A DNA stretch of 64,000 nucleotides from Myxococcales bacterium (GTDB taxonomy: Bacteria; Myxococcota; Myxococcia; Myxococcales; Myxococcaceae), in the NCBI GenBank assembly GCA_030681895.1, contig JAUXRI010000203.1:1-64000 (forward strand). Direction: 5' to 3'. This document shows, piece after piece, positions 8,309 to 17,508 of this stretch. Below the pieces are notes generated by a model. That model saw only the letters and a program-made list of their open reading frames with translations, made no database searches and had not been told where the DNA came from. Position 1 is the stretch's first letter. Each line of letters starts with the position of its first letter. The translations under genes and the position numbers were made by a program.

Positions 8309-9420
8309 GCCACGCCCTCTTGTTGAGCCACGCCAGCGTTCGTGCTCGGGGCCGAGGCCCACCCAAGCCGGACGCCGAGCGCTGCGTCGTTCCTCGTCTT
8401 CCACACGAAGCCGTCGAGCAGGTAGTGCGTCGTCTGCGGCAGCGAGAGCAGCGGGACGAGCAACGTCAGCAGCGCTGGCCCGAAGTCGAGGCCTGCGTCA
8501 CCGAACACCGTCGTGCGCTCGTGCCAGACGAGGTTGTCCCACAGCAACTCCTCGACGAAGGCGAAGACGAGCAGCGCTCCGAAGAAGAACGGAACACCGC
8601 CGCGCACCAGCAGCCCCAGCGCGCCATAGCCCGACTCGGCGTGGCGGCCTTTCGCGTAGCGCCACAGGAACGCGAGGTAGGGCACGCCGTGGAGCGTGAC
8701 GTTCATCACCGTGAAGGCGAAGTCGTCGTTCGCCACCACGATGCCGCCGAACCACGTCACCCAGGTCGCCGAGAGGAGCAGCAGCTTGCCGACGGGAAAG
8801 GTGACGCCGCGCCGGGTGCGAACGAGCTGAAGCCCGAGCCACGAGACGAGCAGCGCGCCGTGCACGACGAGCGCGACGGTGCCCATCCACGAGGGGAGGC
8901 CGCCGATGAAGTCGTGCTCCTTGAACCACCAGAACGGCCGCGGCAGGTGCGCGTGCCACCACACCACGGGCCCGAGCGTCGTCGCCCACATCACCAGCTG
9001 GTCGAACCGAATCGTGCGCTCGTCGTCCTTCGCGCGCCGGCCGTAGAGCACCATCCACCCGACCTGTTGCCGAATGAAGTGCCACACCGCGACGTAGGCG
9101 AGGCAGCGCCAGAAGAACTCAGGCGAGACCGAGTGCGCGACGACCGAGAGCCCGAACGCCACCAATGGCGCACCAGCGTAGAGCAGTGGACGGCGCGCGA
9201 GCTCGGCGCGGTCGAAGTACACGCGATAGAGCGTGGCCCACACGTGCGCGACGTCGATGCCCAGCACGAAGAGGAGCCAGGCCCACAGCGGCGTGTCGCC
9301 CGTGATGCCTGCGGCGTGGCTGACCACCACGACGAGCCCGGCCGCGAGCGCGCTCCCCACGAAGAGCGTGCCGTCGAGCGGACCCGAGAAGAGCCAGCGT
9401 TGAGGAGCCACCTGCGCCAC
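8305..9420 (-). CDS. polytopic membrane protein with conserved-looking histidines
   Basis: The 371-residue product (GTG start) has around nine hydrophobic segments. Histidines sit at the ends of several of them: DVAHVWATLYRVYFD, VAVWHFIRQQVGWM, NVTLHGVPYLAFLW and QTTHYLLDGFVWK. Such spacing is seen in membrane-bound di-iron or haem-dependent enzymes, but I cannot assign a family; a distant relation to Brp/Blh-type membrane oxygenases is a guess only. It is the first gene of the operon with the GT87-like and GT39-like genes and overlaps the next start by 4 bases. Confidence 0.7.
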   Translation of the reverse strand: MAQVAPQRWLFSGPLDGTLFVGSALAAGLVVVVSHAAGITGDTPLWAWLLFVLGIDVAHVWATLYRVYFDRAELARRPLLYAGAPLVAFGLSVVAHSVSPEFFWRCLAYVAVWHFIRQQVGWMVLYGRRAKDDERTIRFDQLVMWATTLGPVVWWHAHLPRPFWWFKEHDFIGGLPSWMGTVALVVHGALLVSWLGLQLVRTRRGVTFPVGKLLLLSATWVTWFGGIVVANDDFAFTVMNVTLHGVPYLAFLWRYAKGRHAESGYGALGLLVRGGVPFFFGALLVFAFVEELLWDNLVWHERTTVFGDAGLDFGPALLTLLVPLLSLPQTTHYLLDGFVWKTRNDAALGVRLGWASAPSTNAGVAQQEGVA

Positions 9421-9453
9421 GAGCGCGCACCGTGGAGCAGTGTCACGCCAAAC

Positions 9454-9771
9454 TCAACCGCGTCGTGGAGCGGGCCGGCTACCGAACAGCGGGCGAAGCG
9501 CCTCGACGGCGGGCTCGAGAGGTGACGTGCGGCCATCACGGGTCGCTGCCGCCACGTCCTGCTCCGCGGCGTCCCACAGCGCCCGGAGCTCGTCGCGCGC
9601 GTTGAAGAGGAGCAGGCTCAGGTCGACCCGCGGCCCGCCCTTCTTCGTCAGCCGTGGGTCCTTGCGGAGCTTGTCGGAGAGTTCGTCATACAGGCTCGGC
9701 GCCGTCTGAGTCGGGGAACGGCTCGGCGCCGTCTGAGTCGGGGAACGGCCCGGTGGCGATGGAGGGCTCAT
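9454..9771 (-). CDS. small hypothetical protein with a duplicated nonapeptide
   Basis: From the ATG at 9769-9771 the product is 105 residues. It has a proline/threonine-rich head containing two copies of SRSPTQTAP, encoded by a perfect 27-bp tandem repeat, then a helical part (LYDELSDKLRKDPRLTKKGG, FNARDELRALWDAAEQDVAA). The same frame stays open upstream to 10041 with plausible coding sequence (AADAYDSCDAVVASDNVCNR), interrupted only by a C9 tract, so the gene may be longer or be the tail of a damaged one. No family recognised. Confidence 0.45.
   Translation of the reverse strand: MSPPSPPGRSPTQTAPSRSPTQTAPSLYDELSDKLRKDPRLTKKGGPRVDLSLLLFNARDELRALWDAAEQDVAAATRDGRTSPLEPAVEALRPLFGSRPAPRRG
9694..9747. 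repeat. perfect 27-bp tandem duplication
   Basis: Bases 9694-9720 and 9721-9747 are identical copies starting GCTCGGCGCC and ending GGGGAACG. They encode a duplicated SRSPTQTAP on the minus strand and keep the frame, consistent with a recent in-frame slippage duplication. Confidence 0.9.
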
Positions 9772-10036
9772 GACGGCCAGCGTCTCACGGTCGCCGCGTC
9801 GCCGGTTGCAGACGTTGTCCGACGCCACCACCGCGTCGCAGCTGTCGTACGCGTCGGCAGCGGGAATCTGCAGCGCGGTGCGCCGCCGCGAGGCCACGGC
9901 CAGCGTCGAGGTCCACCGCGAGCACCTCTTGCCAGGTTCGCGGGGCTGCAAAGAAAGGTCACCCCCCCCCGGGCGAGTCACTGACGTGCGAAGGCGTGCG
10001 CAGAGGCCCGCGGCCGGGTTCAGCCACCGGGTGCAG

Positions 10037-10042
10037 TACACT
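10037..10042 (+). promoter_or_regulatory. -10-like TACACT before a lipoprotein gene
   Basis: TACACT ends 7 nt before the ATG at 10050. No ribosome site lies between, which is the same leaderless-looking geometry as at 3795-3800. No -35 box is convincing. The wider gap 9772-10036 holds a C9 run at 9962-9970 and possible remnant coding on the minus strand. Confidence 0.33.
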
Positions 10043-10049
10043 CCGTGCC

Positions 10050-12032
10050 ATGCGCATCTGCCTCGCGCTGGTCAGCCTCGTCACCCTCGTCGCGTGCAGG
10101 CCCACCTCGGTGCCGAAGAACGCGGAGCCGATGCTCCTCGCGGTCGGCGCCCAGGTAGACCTCCGCGTCACCAACGGCTGCGGCAACACGCGCGTCATCT
10201 GCACGAAGGCGCCCGTCGCCACGGTCGAGAGCGTGACCTCTGACGCGAGCGACATCGTCGAGGTGGTGCAGCGCGCCGAGGCCGTCGTCACCGTGCTGGC
10301 GAAGACGCCGGGCGTGACTCGGCTGAGCGCCCAGTTCGTGGACGCTGACGGCACCCGGCGCGAGACGACGGCCTGGGTGGAGGTGAAAGCCCTGACGCAC
10401 TCCACGGTGTCGGTGAACTGCGAGTACTTCACGCCGGTCCGCTCCGTTCACCCCGTCTCGCCTGGGGCGACCTTCACCTTCGACGCGCGCGGCTTCGCCG
10501 ACGACGACGAGCTCGACACCGGAGCCTTGCCGCTCTTCGAGGCGCCCGGCTTCTCGCTGGCGGGGAGCTCGAGCGGCCAAACCCAGGCGACCGCGCCCAC
10601 CACGCCCGGCGCGTACGCGTGGACGCTCGTCGGCGGCGGCGCAGTGCAGTTCAAGGTCTTCGAGGAGGCTGAGGTCTCGGTTGGGCTGAACGTCGACGTG
10701 GTGCGTTCGAAGCCGCGGCCGGAGCTCACCGCCCAGCTGCTCATCGACGGCGTCGTCGCCTGCGTGCAGACGGGCCGCGTGCCCGTGTGGCTGTCGGCGA
10801 CCTCGGGCCAGTGTTTCCCCGTCGCGGCGGACCTCGAGCTTCGCGGCGCGGTGCCGATCGACCTCGGCCGCGGCGTGGTGAAGCTCGAGCTCGAAGGTGA
10901 TGGCCAGCCGTGCACGCTCACGGCGCGACTGGCCGATGGGCGCTCGACGTCGGTGACGGCCACCGTCCCGCGCCTCGGGCCAGCCGTGACGCCCACGCCG
11001 CAGGGCACCGTGCTTCACCCAGGCGGCGTCGACGTCCCCGTGCAGGCGTACACTGGCATTCCCTGCAGTGGCAGCCTGAGCGACGGCAAGTGCAGCAACC
11101 TCTACGACGGAGACTGCTACGTCGACTCCGACTGGGCGGTGCAGCACAGCGCCCCCGCGCTGCCCGACGCGGGCTCGATGCTGAGTGACCGAGACCTCGT
11201 GGGCGTCGGCCTGGTCACGAGCCTGCGCCTGCGCGTGGAGATTCAGATTCCCGTGCTGCCGAACATCGTGGTCGGCCCACCGAAGAACCTGATGTGGCGT
11301 ACGAATCACACCTTCGTGCTGGCAGGGCGGGTCGCGGTGAGCGACGCGCTCTGCTCGGCCGACCGCTACCAGCGCCTCATCGTCACGCCCGAGGCCGCTG
11401 GCCGTCATGGCTTCGAGTTCCGTGCAGAGAACCTCGACGACGTGGGCGTGTACTCGTTCGATGCGTCCGACGTCGCGCGGGTGACGTGGCAGTTTCAGGA
11501 CGCCGCTCGCCACGTGTCGACCTTCGACCCCACCGAGGCGTTCGTGCGCTCCACGCTGGTGCCGGCGGCCGGCTACGAGTCGACGTTTCGGCGCACGCTC
11601 CGTGGCGAAGGCCCGCTGCGCTTCTCGGCCGACAGCCCCGACGGCGGCTCGAAGGCGAGTGGCGCCGCGCTCTTCACCGGTGACGTGCCGCACGTCGTGA
11701 CCGTGGCGTCGCCCCTCGCGGGGCCGGCCTCGACGGTCCTCGTGCGAGACGCGACCGGGCTCGTCGGCGTCGGCAACTTCGAGGACCGCACCGTGAAGGT
11801 GGGCGAGACGGCGTGTATGGCGCCGTTCGTGCCAATGGGGCCGCTGGGCCGGCGCATTCTCGGCAGCGCGCCGGTGCGGCCATCGCTCGAGGTGCTGGGC
11901 AGTGGGCTGGTCGTCTCGGCGACCGAGCCCGGTCGGCCCGCGTGTCTGGTTGGCATCGCGCCAGGCACAGCGACGATGAAGGTCGACTGGGGCGCGGCGT
12001 CGGTCAGCCGCACGTGGCAGATCGTTCCGTGA
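10050..12032 (+). CDS. large secreted lipoprotein of unknown function
   Basis: The 660-residue product has a signal peptide MRICLALVSLVTLVAC with a lipobox at VAC. The first 120 residues (VTNGCGNTRVICTKAPVATV, TPGVTRLSAQFVDADG) look like an Ig-like bacterial domain of the BIG type, where short strands test a value against a baseline. Later there are alternating Ig-like strands and a cysteine cluster around GIPCSGSLSDGKCSNLYDGDCYVDSD (about residues 335-360), and the C-terminus ends in another BIG-like segment (ACLVGIAPGTATMKVDWG). I recognise no enzyme motif. It is monocistronic, and its stop is 18 bases from the convergent 29-haem cytochrome gene. Confidence 0.75.
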   Translation: MRICLALVSLVTLVACRPTSVPKNAEPMLLAVGAQVDLRVTNGCGNTRVICTKAPVATVESVTSDASDIVEVVQRAEAVVTVLAKTPGVTRLSAQFVDADGTRRETTAWVEVKALTHSTVSVNCEYFTPVRSVHPVSPGATFTFDARGFADDDELDTGALPLFEAPGFSLAGSSSGQTQATAPTTPGAYAWTLVGGGAVQFKVFEEAEVSVGLNVDVVRSKPRPELTAQLLIDGVVACVQTGRVPVWLSATSGQCFPVAADLELRGAVPIDLGRGVVKLELEGDGQPCTLTARLADGRSTSVTATVPRLGPAVTPTPQGTVLHPGGVDVPVQAYTGIPCSGSLSDGKCSNLYDGDCYVDSDWAVQHSAPALPDAGSMLSDRDLVGVGLVTSLRLRVEIQIPVLPNIVVGPPKNLMWRTNHTFVLAGRVAVSDALCSADRYQRLIVTPEAAGRHGFEFRAENLDDVGVYSFDASDVARVTWQFQDAARHVSTFDPTEAFVRSTLVPAAGYESTFRRTLRGEGPLRFSADSPDGGSKASGAALFTGDVPHVVTVASPLAGPASTVLVRDATGLVGVGNFEDRTVKVGETACMAPFVPMGPLGRRILGSAPVRPSLEVLGSGLVVSATEPGRPACLVGIAPGTATMKVDWGAASVSRTWQIVP

Positions 12033-12049
12033 ACGTCAGGCGCTGAAGC

Positions 12050-15000
12050 TCAGTCAGGCAGGTTGCACACGCCCGAGTGGCAGGTGTTGCAGGTGCCCGG
12101 CCGCGTCATCTTCGATTCGGTGTGCGAGAACTTCCACACGGCCACATAGGCCGTGCCGGTGGTGACGAAGCCGTTGCCCGCGGGGATGCGGTGGCACTCT
12201 TTGCAGTCGATGGGGAAGAAGTGCTTCGGGTACGCGCAGCTCCGGTTGTTGCCCTTGAACGTCGGCACCACCGAGGCGAGCGTGAAGGGGCGGGTGTCGC
12301 CGGCCGCAGCGCCGATGGTGGTCGCGCCATTCCACACCGTGCCGACCAGGTCGCTGCCGGCTTCGTGGCACGCGTTGCACTTGTTGTTGATGAGCGTCGT
12401 CGACGCGTGCGGGTAGCCGAAGGCGCGGCGGCCGCCCGCGGCCTGCGTGTGACAGACGGTGCAGGCGACGCCCGTCGCGACTGGAGGATGCGGCAGGCTG
12501 GCGATACCCGATTGCACGGTGCCGGCCGTCGTCGCGGGCGGAACCGGAATGGTGAAGCCACCCACTGAGATGAACGCAGGCATCGCAGCGGCGCCTCGCC
12601 AGTTGGGCGTCGGCGGCGTCGTCGCGCCCGGGTACGTGTGACAGGTGCCGCAGTCAGGCGTCGTCGTCGCGGCGGTGTACGCGGCGTGGTTGAACGTGGT
12701 GAACGCCGCGCCCGGCTTCTCGTTGATGTGGCAGTTGCTGCAGCGCGCGGTGGTGCCATTCATCACCAGCGGCGTGGCCGGAGTGAAGCGCACGTGGAAG
12801 CGGGCCTGCGCCCATTCGCGGCCCACAATGCCCGCCGCCGTCGAGGAGCCCTGCTGCGTGTGGCAGAAGTTGCAGTCGCGCGCCGTCGCGTTGAGGTCGG
12901 CGTGGTTCATCTGCGCGCGCACGCCGGGTGACGCCGATGACGTCGTCACGGTCGCCGAGTTGGTGGGGCCAGAGGGCAGGTTGTTGTTGGTGCCGAGCGC
13001 CGTGCCGCGGCCGTTGCCGGTGCCGTGACAGACACTGCACTGGGTGAGCGACGGCGCGTGCGAGTGCAAGTCGGTGCCCTTGCTCCAGGCGCTGCCCATC
13101 GGCTTCGCGTCGGTGGCGTGACAGACGCTGCAGTCGCGACCCACCACGGCGCTCGAGGTGTGGTTCATCCACTGCGCGGTGTTGGTCGTCGAGCCGCCGC
13201 CCTGCGTGAAGGTGTACGTGTTGGAGCCCTGCGTCGCCGCGGCCGGCTCGGAGTTCGAGTGACAATCGAGGCAGAGCGCTGGCTGCGTCGGCGAGACGGA
13301 ATGCAGCTGGCCCGGGTTCCAGAGCGAGGCGGTGGCCGGCATCATCGCCGCGCGCGCGAGCGACATGGTGTGGCACGTCTGGCACGCCTGGGTCGTCATC
13401 GTGCCGGAGCGGTGGCGCATCTCGAAGCGATTGGTGTTCGCCACGTCGGCGGAGGTCGAGGCCATCAACGGGTAGTGGCAGCTGGTGCAGTCCTGCGGCG
13501 TGGCGGAGCCGATGACCGGGTGGAAGCGGCCATCCGTCCACGCGACGCCCGAGGTGCGGTGACAGACGCTGCAGTCGATGGCGTCGACGCTGCTCACCAT
13601 CGAGCCGCCGATGGAAACGGTCGACGTGAAGCGCGCGCGATGGTCCATCGGCAGCAGCGCGTTGCCGGCCCGCTGCACGATGTTGGGCGGCAGCATCTGG
13701 ACGTGACAGTCGCGGCAGTTCGTCGCCGGTTGGGGGAGCGCCGTCACCGCGCCGCCGGGCGTCGCCGAGTAGTTCGTCAGCGCCGAGTGGAAGACCCCGT
13801 TCGAGTACGCCGTCACGGTGCCGTTGGTGTGCGTGTGGCAGTGCCAGCAGGTGGTGTTGTTCGGCGTCCCCGCGGGGCCGGGGTGCAGCTGCGCAGGAAT
13901 GGCGGTCGACGTGTGCTTCATCGCGTTGGGCAGCGTGACCGACTGCGCAGTGGTGCCGGTGATGAGCGAGGTGGGCGTCGCGCGCGTCAGCCGCGTCGTC
14001 GCGAGCGTGACGAAGTGGCCTGGTGAGGTGACGAGGAAGTCGCCCGGGTACGACGTGCCGCCCTGCCAGTCACCGCCGGGGAGCGTCATGGTGGTGGGGT
14101 TGAAGTACCGCGCGTAGCGGTTGGCGATGACGGTGGCCTGGTGGCACGCGCCGCACTCGCCGGTGCCATTGAGGCGGTGGTCGAAGCCGATGGCCATGGC
14201 GATGGCGGCGGGGTTCGGGAGCAGGTCGGGCCGCTGCGTCGTGTGGCAGGTGAGGCACGCCGTCGCCGCGATGGTGTTCGGCCCATGCGGGAAGTGGCCG
14301 CGCTGCCAGTTCTGCGTCGAGCCCCACGCACCCGAGCCGGGCCCGGTGTGACACACGACACAATCTTCACCGGCGCCGTGCCGCACTCCCGCGTCGTTGG
14401 TCGTGTAGTCGAACGGCGCGGTCTGGTACCCGGGCTGCATCCACGTGGCGGTCGAGGTGGGCCGCTCCTGCGCGTGACACGGCAGGCAGGTGGACGGGTT
14501 CGCGCTGCCGACGGGGTGGAAGCGCGCGCCGCTCCACGCGGTGGTGTTGGTGTGACAGGCCGCGCACTCGCCGAGCGTGTCGGCGCCCTGGTGGTCGAAC
14601 GTGAGGCCCACGGGCACGCTCGCGTTCATCGAGGTGAGGAGCGCCCTGGGGCGTGTGTTGGCGTGGCAGTCGAGACAGCTGTTCGGCTGCGGAAGACCGG
14701 CGGCCGTGAGCGACGCGTGGAACCGGACGCCGGCGTCGGTGCGGCCCGTGCTCCAATCGGCGGTGAGGGTACCGGGGGCGAGGTGGCAGGTGCTGCACTC
14801 GCCGACGAGCGAGGCGCCGCTCGGGCCTCCATCGAGCCACGCCCTCGCTTCATGCCGCATCTCTCCAGATGCTGGGTCGCGTGCGGGCGCCGTGGCCGTC
14901 GGGCCGACGAAGCCGATGGGCCTCGTGCCGATGTCTTGCACCACGTCGCGCTCGTGGCAGTCCGCGCAGCGCGTCGGCTGCGCCACGCCGAGGTTGGCGA

Positions 15001-15748
15001 GCGAGGAGTGCATCAGCCCCGGGTAGAAGTCGTTGGCCGCAGCCTCGGAGTGGCAATTGACGCACGCGTCGCGCAGGCCCGCGTCGAGCACCGAGTGGTT
15101 CATCGGCATCTGCAGCACCTGCGCCTGCGGCGTGACGCTGACGATGGAGGTGCCCGAGAAGCGCGGCAGCAGCGTCGTCACCGAGAGGTTCTTCGCTTCG
15201 TCGAACACACCGTCGGGTGCGCCGTTCACTTCCGTCCACGATGACGTCACGTGGCACTGGCCGCAGTCGGCAGCGCCGATGTCACGGTGCACCAGGCCTT
15301 CTTTGGGCAGCGCCGCGAACGCCGTCGCCTCGGCGTGGCACGTCGCGCACTCGCCGCGAACGATGGAGGTGTGCGCGTACGGAACGTCTTCGCCCTTCGG
15401 GTGGCAGGTGATGCAGCCCTTCGGGGTGAGGGCCAGCGCCTGCGCCGCGGGCGCGATGGTGCCGCGGTGGAGGAGCGCGTTGATCGGGTCCGCGTGGGTG
15501 TGGCACCCGGTGCACGAGAAGTCGGCGAAGGACGCCGCGGCCGGCGGGTGGCACGACTCACACGTGAAGGGCCCGTCGAGCGGCGTGCCGCGCCCGATGC
15601 TGTGGCCACCGTCGAGTGCCGGCGCGATGGGGAAGAAGGGGTGCGAGTCGGGCGTGACGCGCGTGAGCGTGCCCGGCCCAGGCGTCGTCGGGGTGCACGC
15701 GCCAGCGAGCGCGAGGAGCAACAGCCAGTGGTTTCGTTCAATTCGCAT
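12050..15748 (-). CDS. 29-haem c-type cytochrome lipoprotein
   Basis: The 1232-residue product has a signal peptide ending LALAGAC (lipobox) and 29 CxxCH haem c motifs, counted by eye, from CESCH at about residue 63 to CNTCH near the C-terminus. The hydrophobic core between motifs is small; spacers of 30-60 residues repeat the pattern RFHP/LH...CxxCH...P, giving extra histidines that can serve as distal ligands. A lipid-anchored cytochrome of this size beside a candidate barrel fits the surface-exposed end of an electron conduit, as OmcA/MtrC-type or porin-cytochrome partners do. It lies 101 bases after the barrel gene, so it may belong to the operon or have its own promoter. Folding will need the cytochrome c maturation system, which is not in the window. 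Confidence 0.9.
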   Translation of the reverse strand: MRIERNHWLLLLALAGACTPTTPGPGTLTRVTPDSHPFFPIAPALDGGHSIGRGTPLDGPFTCESCHPPAAASFADFSCTGCHTHADPINALLHRGTIAPAAQALALTPKGCITCHPKGEDVPYAHTSIVRGECATCHAEATAFAALPKEGLVHRDIGAADCGQCHVTSSWTEVNGAPDGVFDEAKNLSVTTLLPRFSGTSIVSVTPQAQVLQMPMNHSVLDAGLRDACVNCHSEAAANDFYPGLMHSSLANLGVAQPTRCADCHERDVVQDIGTRPIGFVGPTATAPARDPASGEMRHEARAWLDGGPSGASLVGECSTCHLAPGTLTADWSTGRTDAGVRFHASLTAAGLPQPNSCLDCHANTRPRALLTSMNASVPVGLTFDHQGADTLGECAACHTNTTAWSGARFHPVGSANPSTCLPCHAQERPTSTATWMQPGYQTAPFDYTTNDAGVRHGAGEDCVVCHTGPGSGAWGSTQNWQRGHFPHGPNTIAATACLTCHTTQRPDLLPNPAAIAMAIGFDHRLNGTGECGACHQATVIANRYARYFNPTTMTLPGGDWQGGTSYPGDFLVTSPGHFVTLATTRLTRATPTSLITGTTAQSVTLPNAMKHTSTAIPAQLHPGPAGTPNNTTCWHCHTHTNGTVTAYSNGVFHSALTNYSATPGGAVTALPQPATNCRDCHVQMLPPNIVQRAGNALLPMDHRARFTSTVSIGGSMVSSVDAIDCSVCHRTSGVAWTDGRFHPVIGSATPQDCTSCHYPLMASTSADVANTNRFEMRHRSGTMTTQACQTCHTMSLARAAMMPATASLWNPGQLHSVSPTQPALCLDCHSNSEPAAATQGSNTYTFTQGGGSTTNTAQWMNHTSSAVVGRDCSVCHATDAKPMGSAWSKGTDLHSHAPSLTQCSVCHGTGNGRGTALGTNNNLPSGPTNSATVTTSSASPGVRAQMNHADLNATARDCNFCHTQQGSSTAAGIVGREWAQARFHVRFTPATPLVMNGTTARCSNCHINEKPGAAFTTFNHAAYTAATTTPDCGTCHTYPGATTPPTPNWRGAAAMPAFISVGGFTIPVPPATTAGTVQSGIASLPHPPVATGVACTVCHTQAAGGRRAFGYPHASTTLINNKCNACHEAGSDLVGTVWNGATTIGAAAGDTRPFTLASVVPTFKGNNRSCAYPKHFFPIDCKECHRIPAGNGFVTTGTAYVAVWKFSHTESKMTRPGTCNTCHSGVCNLPD

Positions 15749-15849
15749 GGCCTGCCCGCTCCCGACAATCCATCGTGACTGAAATTGACCTGCGACAGGT
15801 AGCGCCGGCCACAGACCACTCGGAACTGCCTTGAATCCGGAGGGTCATG

Positions 15850-17508
15850 TCAGAAGGCTCCCGAGATCTGCCCACCCAGACTGCCAAACGGCGCGAACCG
15901 CTCACCCGCGGTCTGCCGGCCCATCACCACGACGCGCGCACGCAAGAACCGCCACGGCGCGACCTCGACGGCGAACGACTGACCCAGCTCGGCGCTCTCG
16001 AGGCCTGCGGCTTCCGTGGTGGCCTGCTGATGAAAGAGGCTGGTGCGGGAGACGACGCGGAAGAAGCTGCCAGCGGTGACACCAAAGCTGAACCAGGCGG
16101 AGCGCCCGCGGAGCCAGCCGACCTCTTCGGCGTAGCCAACTCCGAGCGAGACCGGGCCGCCGAACAGCGACGGCGCGATGAGCTCGGGCCCGCCGCGCAC
16201 CTGGGTGAGCGTGGAGAAGAAGTCGCTCGCGACGCCCGCGCGCAGGCCGAGCAGCAGCCCGGGGCTCACCTCGTAGCTGCCGAAGACATCGCCGTGCATC
16301 GCGCGAAGGCCGGGTGAGACGAGGCCGACCTCGGTGAGGCCGCTGACAGGGAGCCCGCGATAGCGGCCCGACGCCATCAGGTGCAGCTTCTCGATGGGCC
16401 GCCACCCGAGGTCGATGCGCGCGGCGTCGACGCCACCCGGGGCCTGCGTCGTGCCGAAGCCCAGCTCGAGCGAGGCGTGCGCGTCGAACGAGGTGCCGCT
16501 CCACAGGCCACCGGCGACGACCGCCTCGAAGCGTGAGCCGACGGTGTCGCGCAGCGCGTAGCCCGCGCGGCCCGAGAGCTGAATGAGCGACGAGCTGGCG
16601 CCTTCTCCGGTGGCGAGCTGCACGCGCGTGAACGCTCCGGCGCTGAACTGGCTGACCGATGGCGTCAGCCGCGCGCCGTCCGGGAGCAGGCCCGCGAACG
16701 CGCCGACCTCGACCCCTTTGCCGATTCGGTACGACGCATGCGCACCGTCGAGCACCAGCAGGCCAGGGCCCGTCGACAGCCAGGTGCGGCCGAGCGCCGC
16801 CGTGACGGGAAAGTCGGCGCGCCGGAAGCCCAGCTCGAGCTGGCGGACGAGCAACACCGGCGTCTGCGTGTAGAGGGTTCGGGTGACGTCGGGGCGCTGG
16901 CTGAAGTTGAGCACCGTGAGGTCGGCCGACGCGCGCAGGCCACGCCAGATCTCGACGTCGGAGACGATGACGTCGACCCGCTGCTGTCCAGTCGGGCCGC
17001 GCTGCGAGGCCTGATTGAAGAACGTGGTGTGCGAGAGCGCGGCTTCGGCGTGCAGCCCTGCGCCGAGCGCACCGGTCGCGTCGTCATAGCGGCGCAGGCT
17101 CCACGGCTGCGCCTCGACGAGCGCGCCGCGCCGCCGCACCTCGGCCTCGGTCGGGAGTGGCTTGACGCCGTCGGCGACCGGCTCGGCAGCCCGGCTGACG
17201 GAGAACCGATCGCCGACCCGAAGGTTCACGCCGGTGCAGCGCGACGAGTGCTCGGCCACGGCTTGCACGGTGCAGGTGCCCGACGAGCGACCACCTCGAC
17301 TCAGCAGCAGCTGTTTGCCGACCGTCACGCCATCGGCGGTACCGCGGTCGACGAACGCGAACTCGGCGCCGAGCCACGTCACCTGGCCGCTCGAGCTGAC
17401 GACCTTCGGGGGCGGCTTCTTCGCCTGCGGCCGAGGCCTCGGTGCTTTCTTCGGAGCGCCCATCGCCGCCGTCGCGAGCAGGCACACCACGAGCGCGTGC
17501 ACCCTCAT
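15850..17508 (-). CDS. candidate outer-membrane beta-barrel partner of the cytochromes
   Basis: The 552-residue product has a signal peptide (MRVHALVVCLLATAAMGA), a basic proline-rich linker, then a small domain (about residues 38-108) with GQVTWLGAEFAFVDRGTADG and two cysteines. The rest is rich in alternating amphipathic strands ending in aromatic residues (VDVIVSDVEIWRGLRASADL, LELGFRRADFPVTAALGRTW, FGSYEVSPGLLLGLRAGV) and finishes GGQISGAF, a terminal aromatic typical of barrel proteins. It has no haem motif. Its ATG overlaps the stop of the 10-haem gene (ATGA). By position I infer the porin of a porin-cytochrome complex; I see no clear similarity to MtrB itself. Confidence 0.72.
   Translation of the reverse strand: MRVHALVVCLLATAAMGAPKKAPRPRPQAKKPPPKVVSSSGQVTWLGAEFAFVDRGTADGVTVGKQLLLSRGGRSSGTCTVQAVAEHSSRCTGVNLRVGDRFSVSRAAEPVADGVKPLPTEAEVRRRGALVEAQPWSLRRYDDATGALGAGLHAEAALSHTTFFNQASQRGPTGQQRVDVIVSDVEIWRGLRASADLTVLNFSQRPDVTRTLYTQTPVLLVRQLELGFRRADFPVTAALGRTWLSTGPGLLVLDGAHASYRIGKGVEVGAFAGLLPDGARLTPSVSQFSAGAFTRVQLATGEGASSSLIQLSGRAGYALRDTVGSRFEAVVAGGLWSGTSFDAHASLELGFGTTQAPGGVDAARIDLGWRPIEKLHLMASGRYRGLPVSGLTEVGLVSPGLRAMHGDVFGSYEVSPGLLLGLRAGVASDFFSTLTQVRGGPELIAPSLFGGPVSLGVGYAEEVGWLRGRSAWFSFGVTAGSFFRVVSRTSLFHQQATTEAAGLESAELGQSFAVEVAPWRFLRARVVVMGRQTAGERFAPFGSLGGQISGAF

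Noticed and set aside
10020-11693. Minus-strand frame opposite the 660-residue lipoprotein gene
   Set aside because: It is Arg/His/Asp-rich with no signal peptide or motif, while the plus strand has a signal peptide and lipobox.
12033-12049. Terminator between convergent genes
   Set aside because: The 17-bp gap has no stable stem-loop with a U-run, so none is claimed. The same holds for the other convergent joints (549/553, 44971/44981, 46008/46035, 63724/63726).
15764-15798. Short inverted repeat ACCTG-CGA-CAGGT before the 29-haem gene
   Set aside because: Five-base arms in GC-rich DNA are expected by chance. It is noted only as a weak operator possibility.
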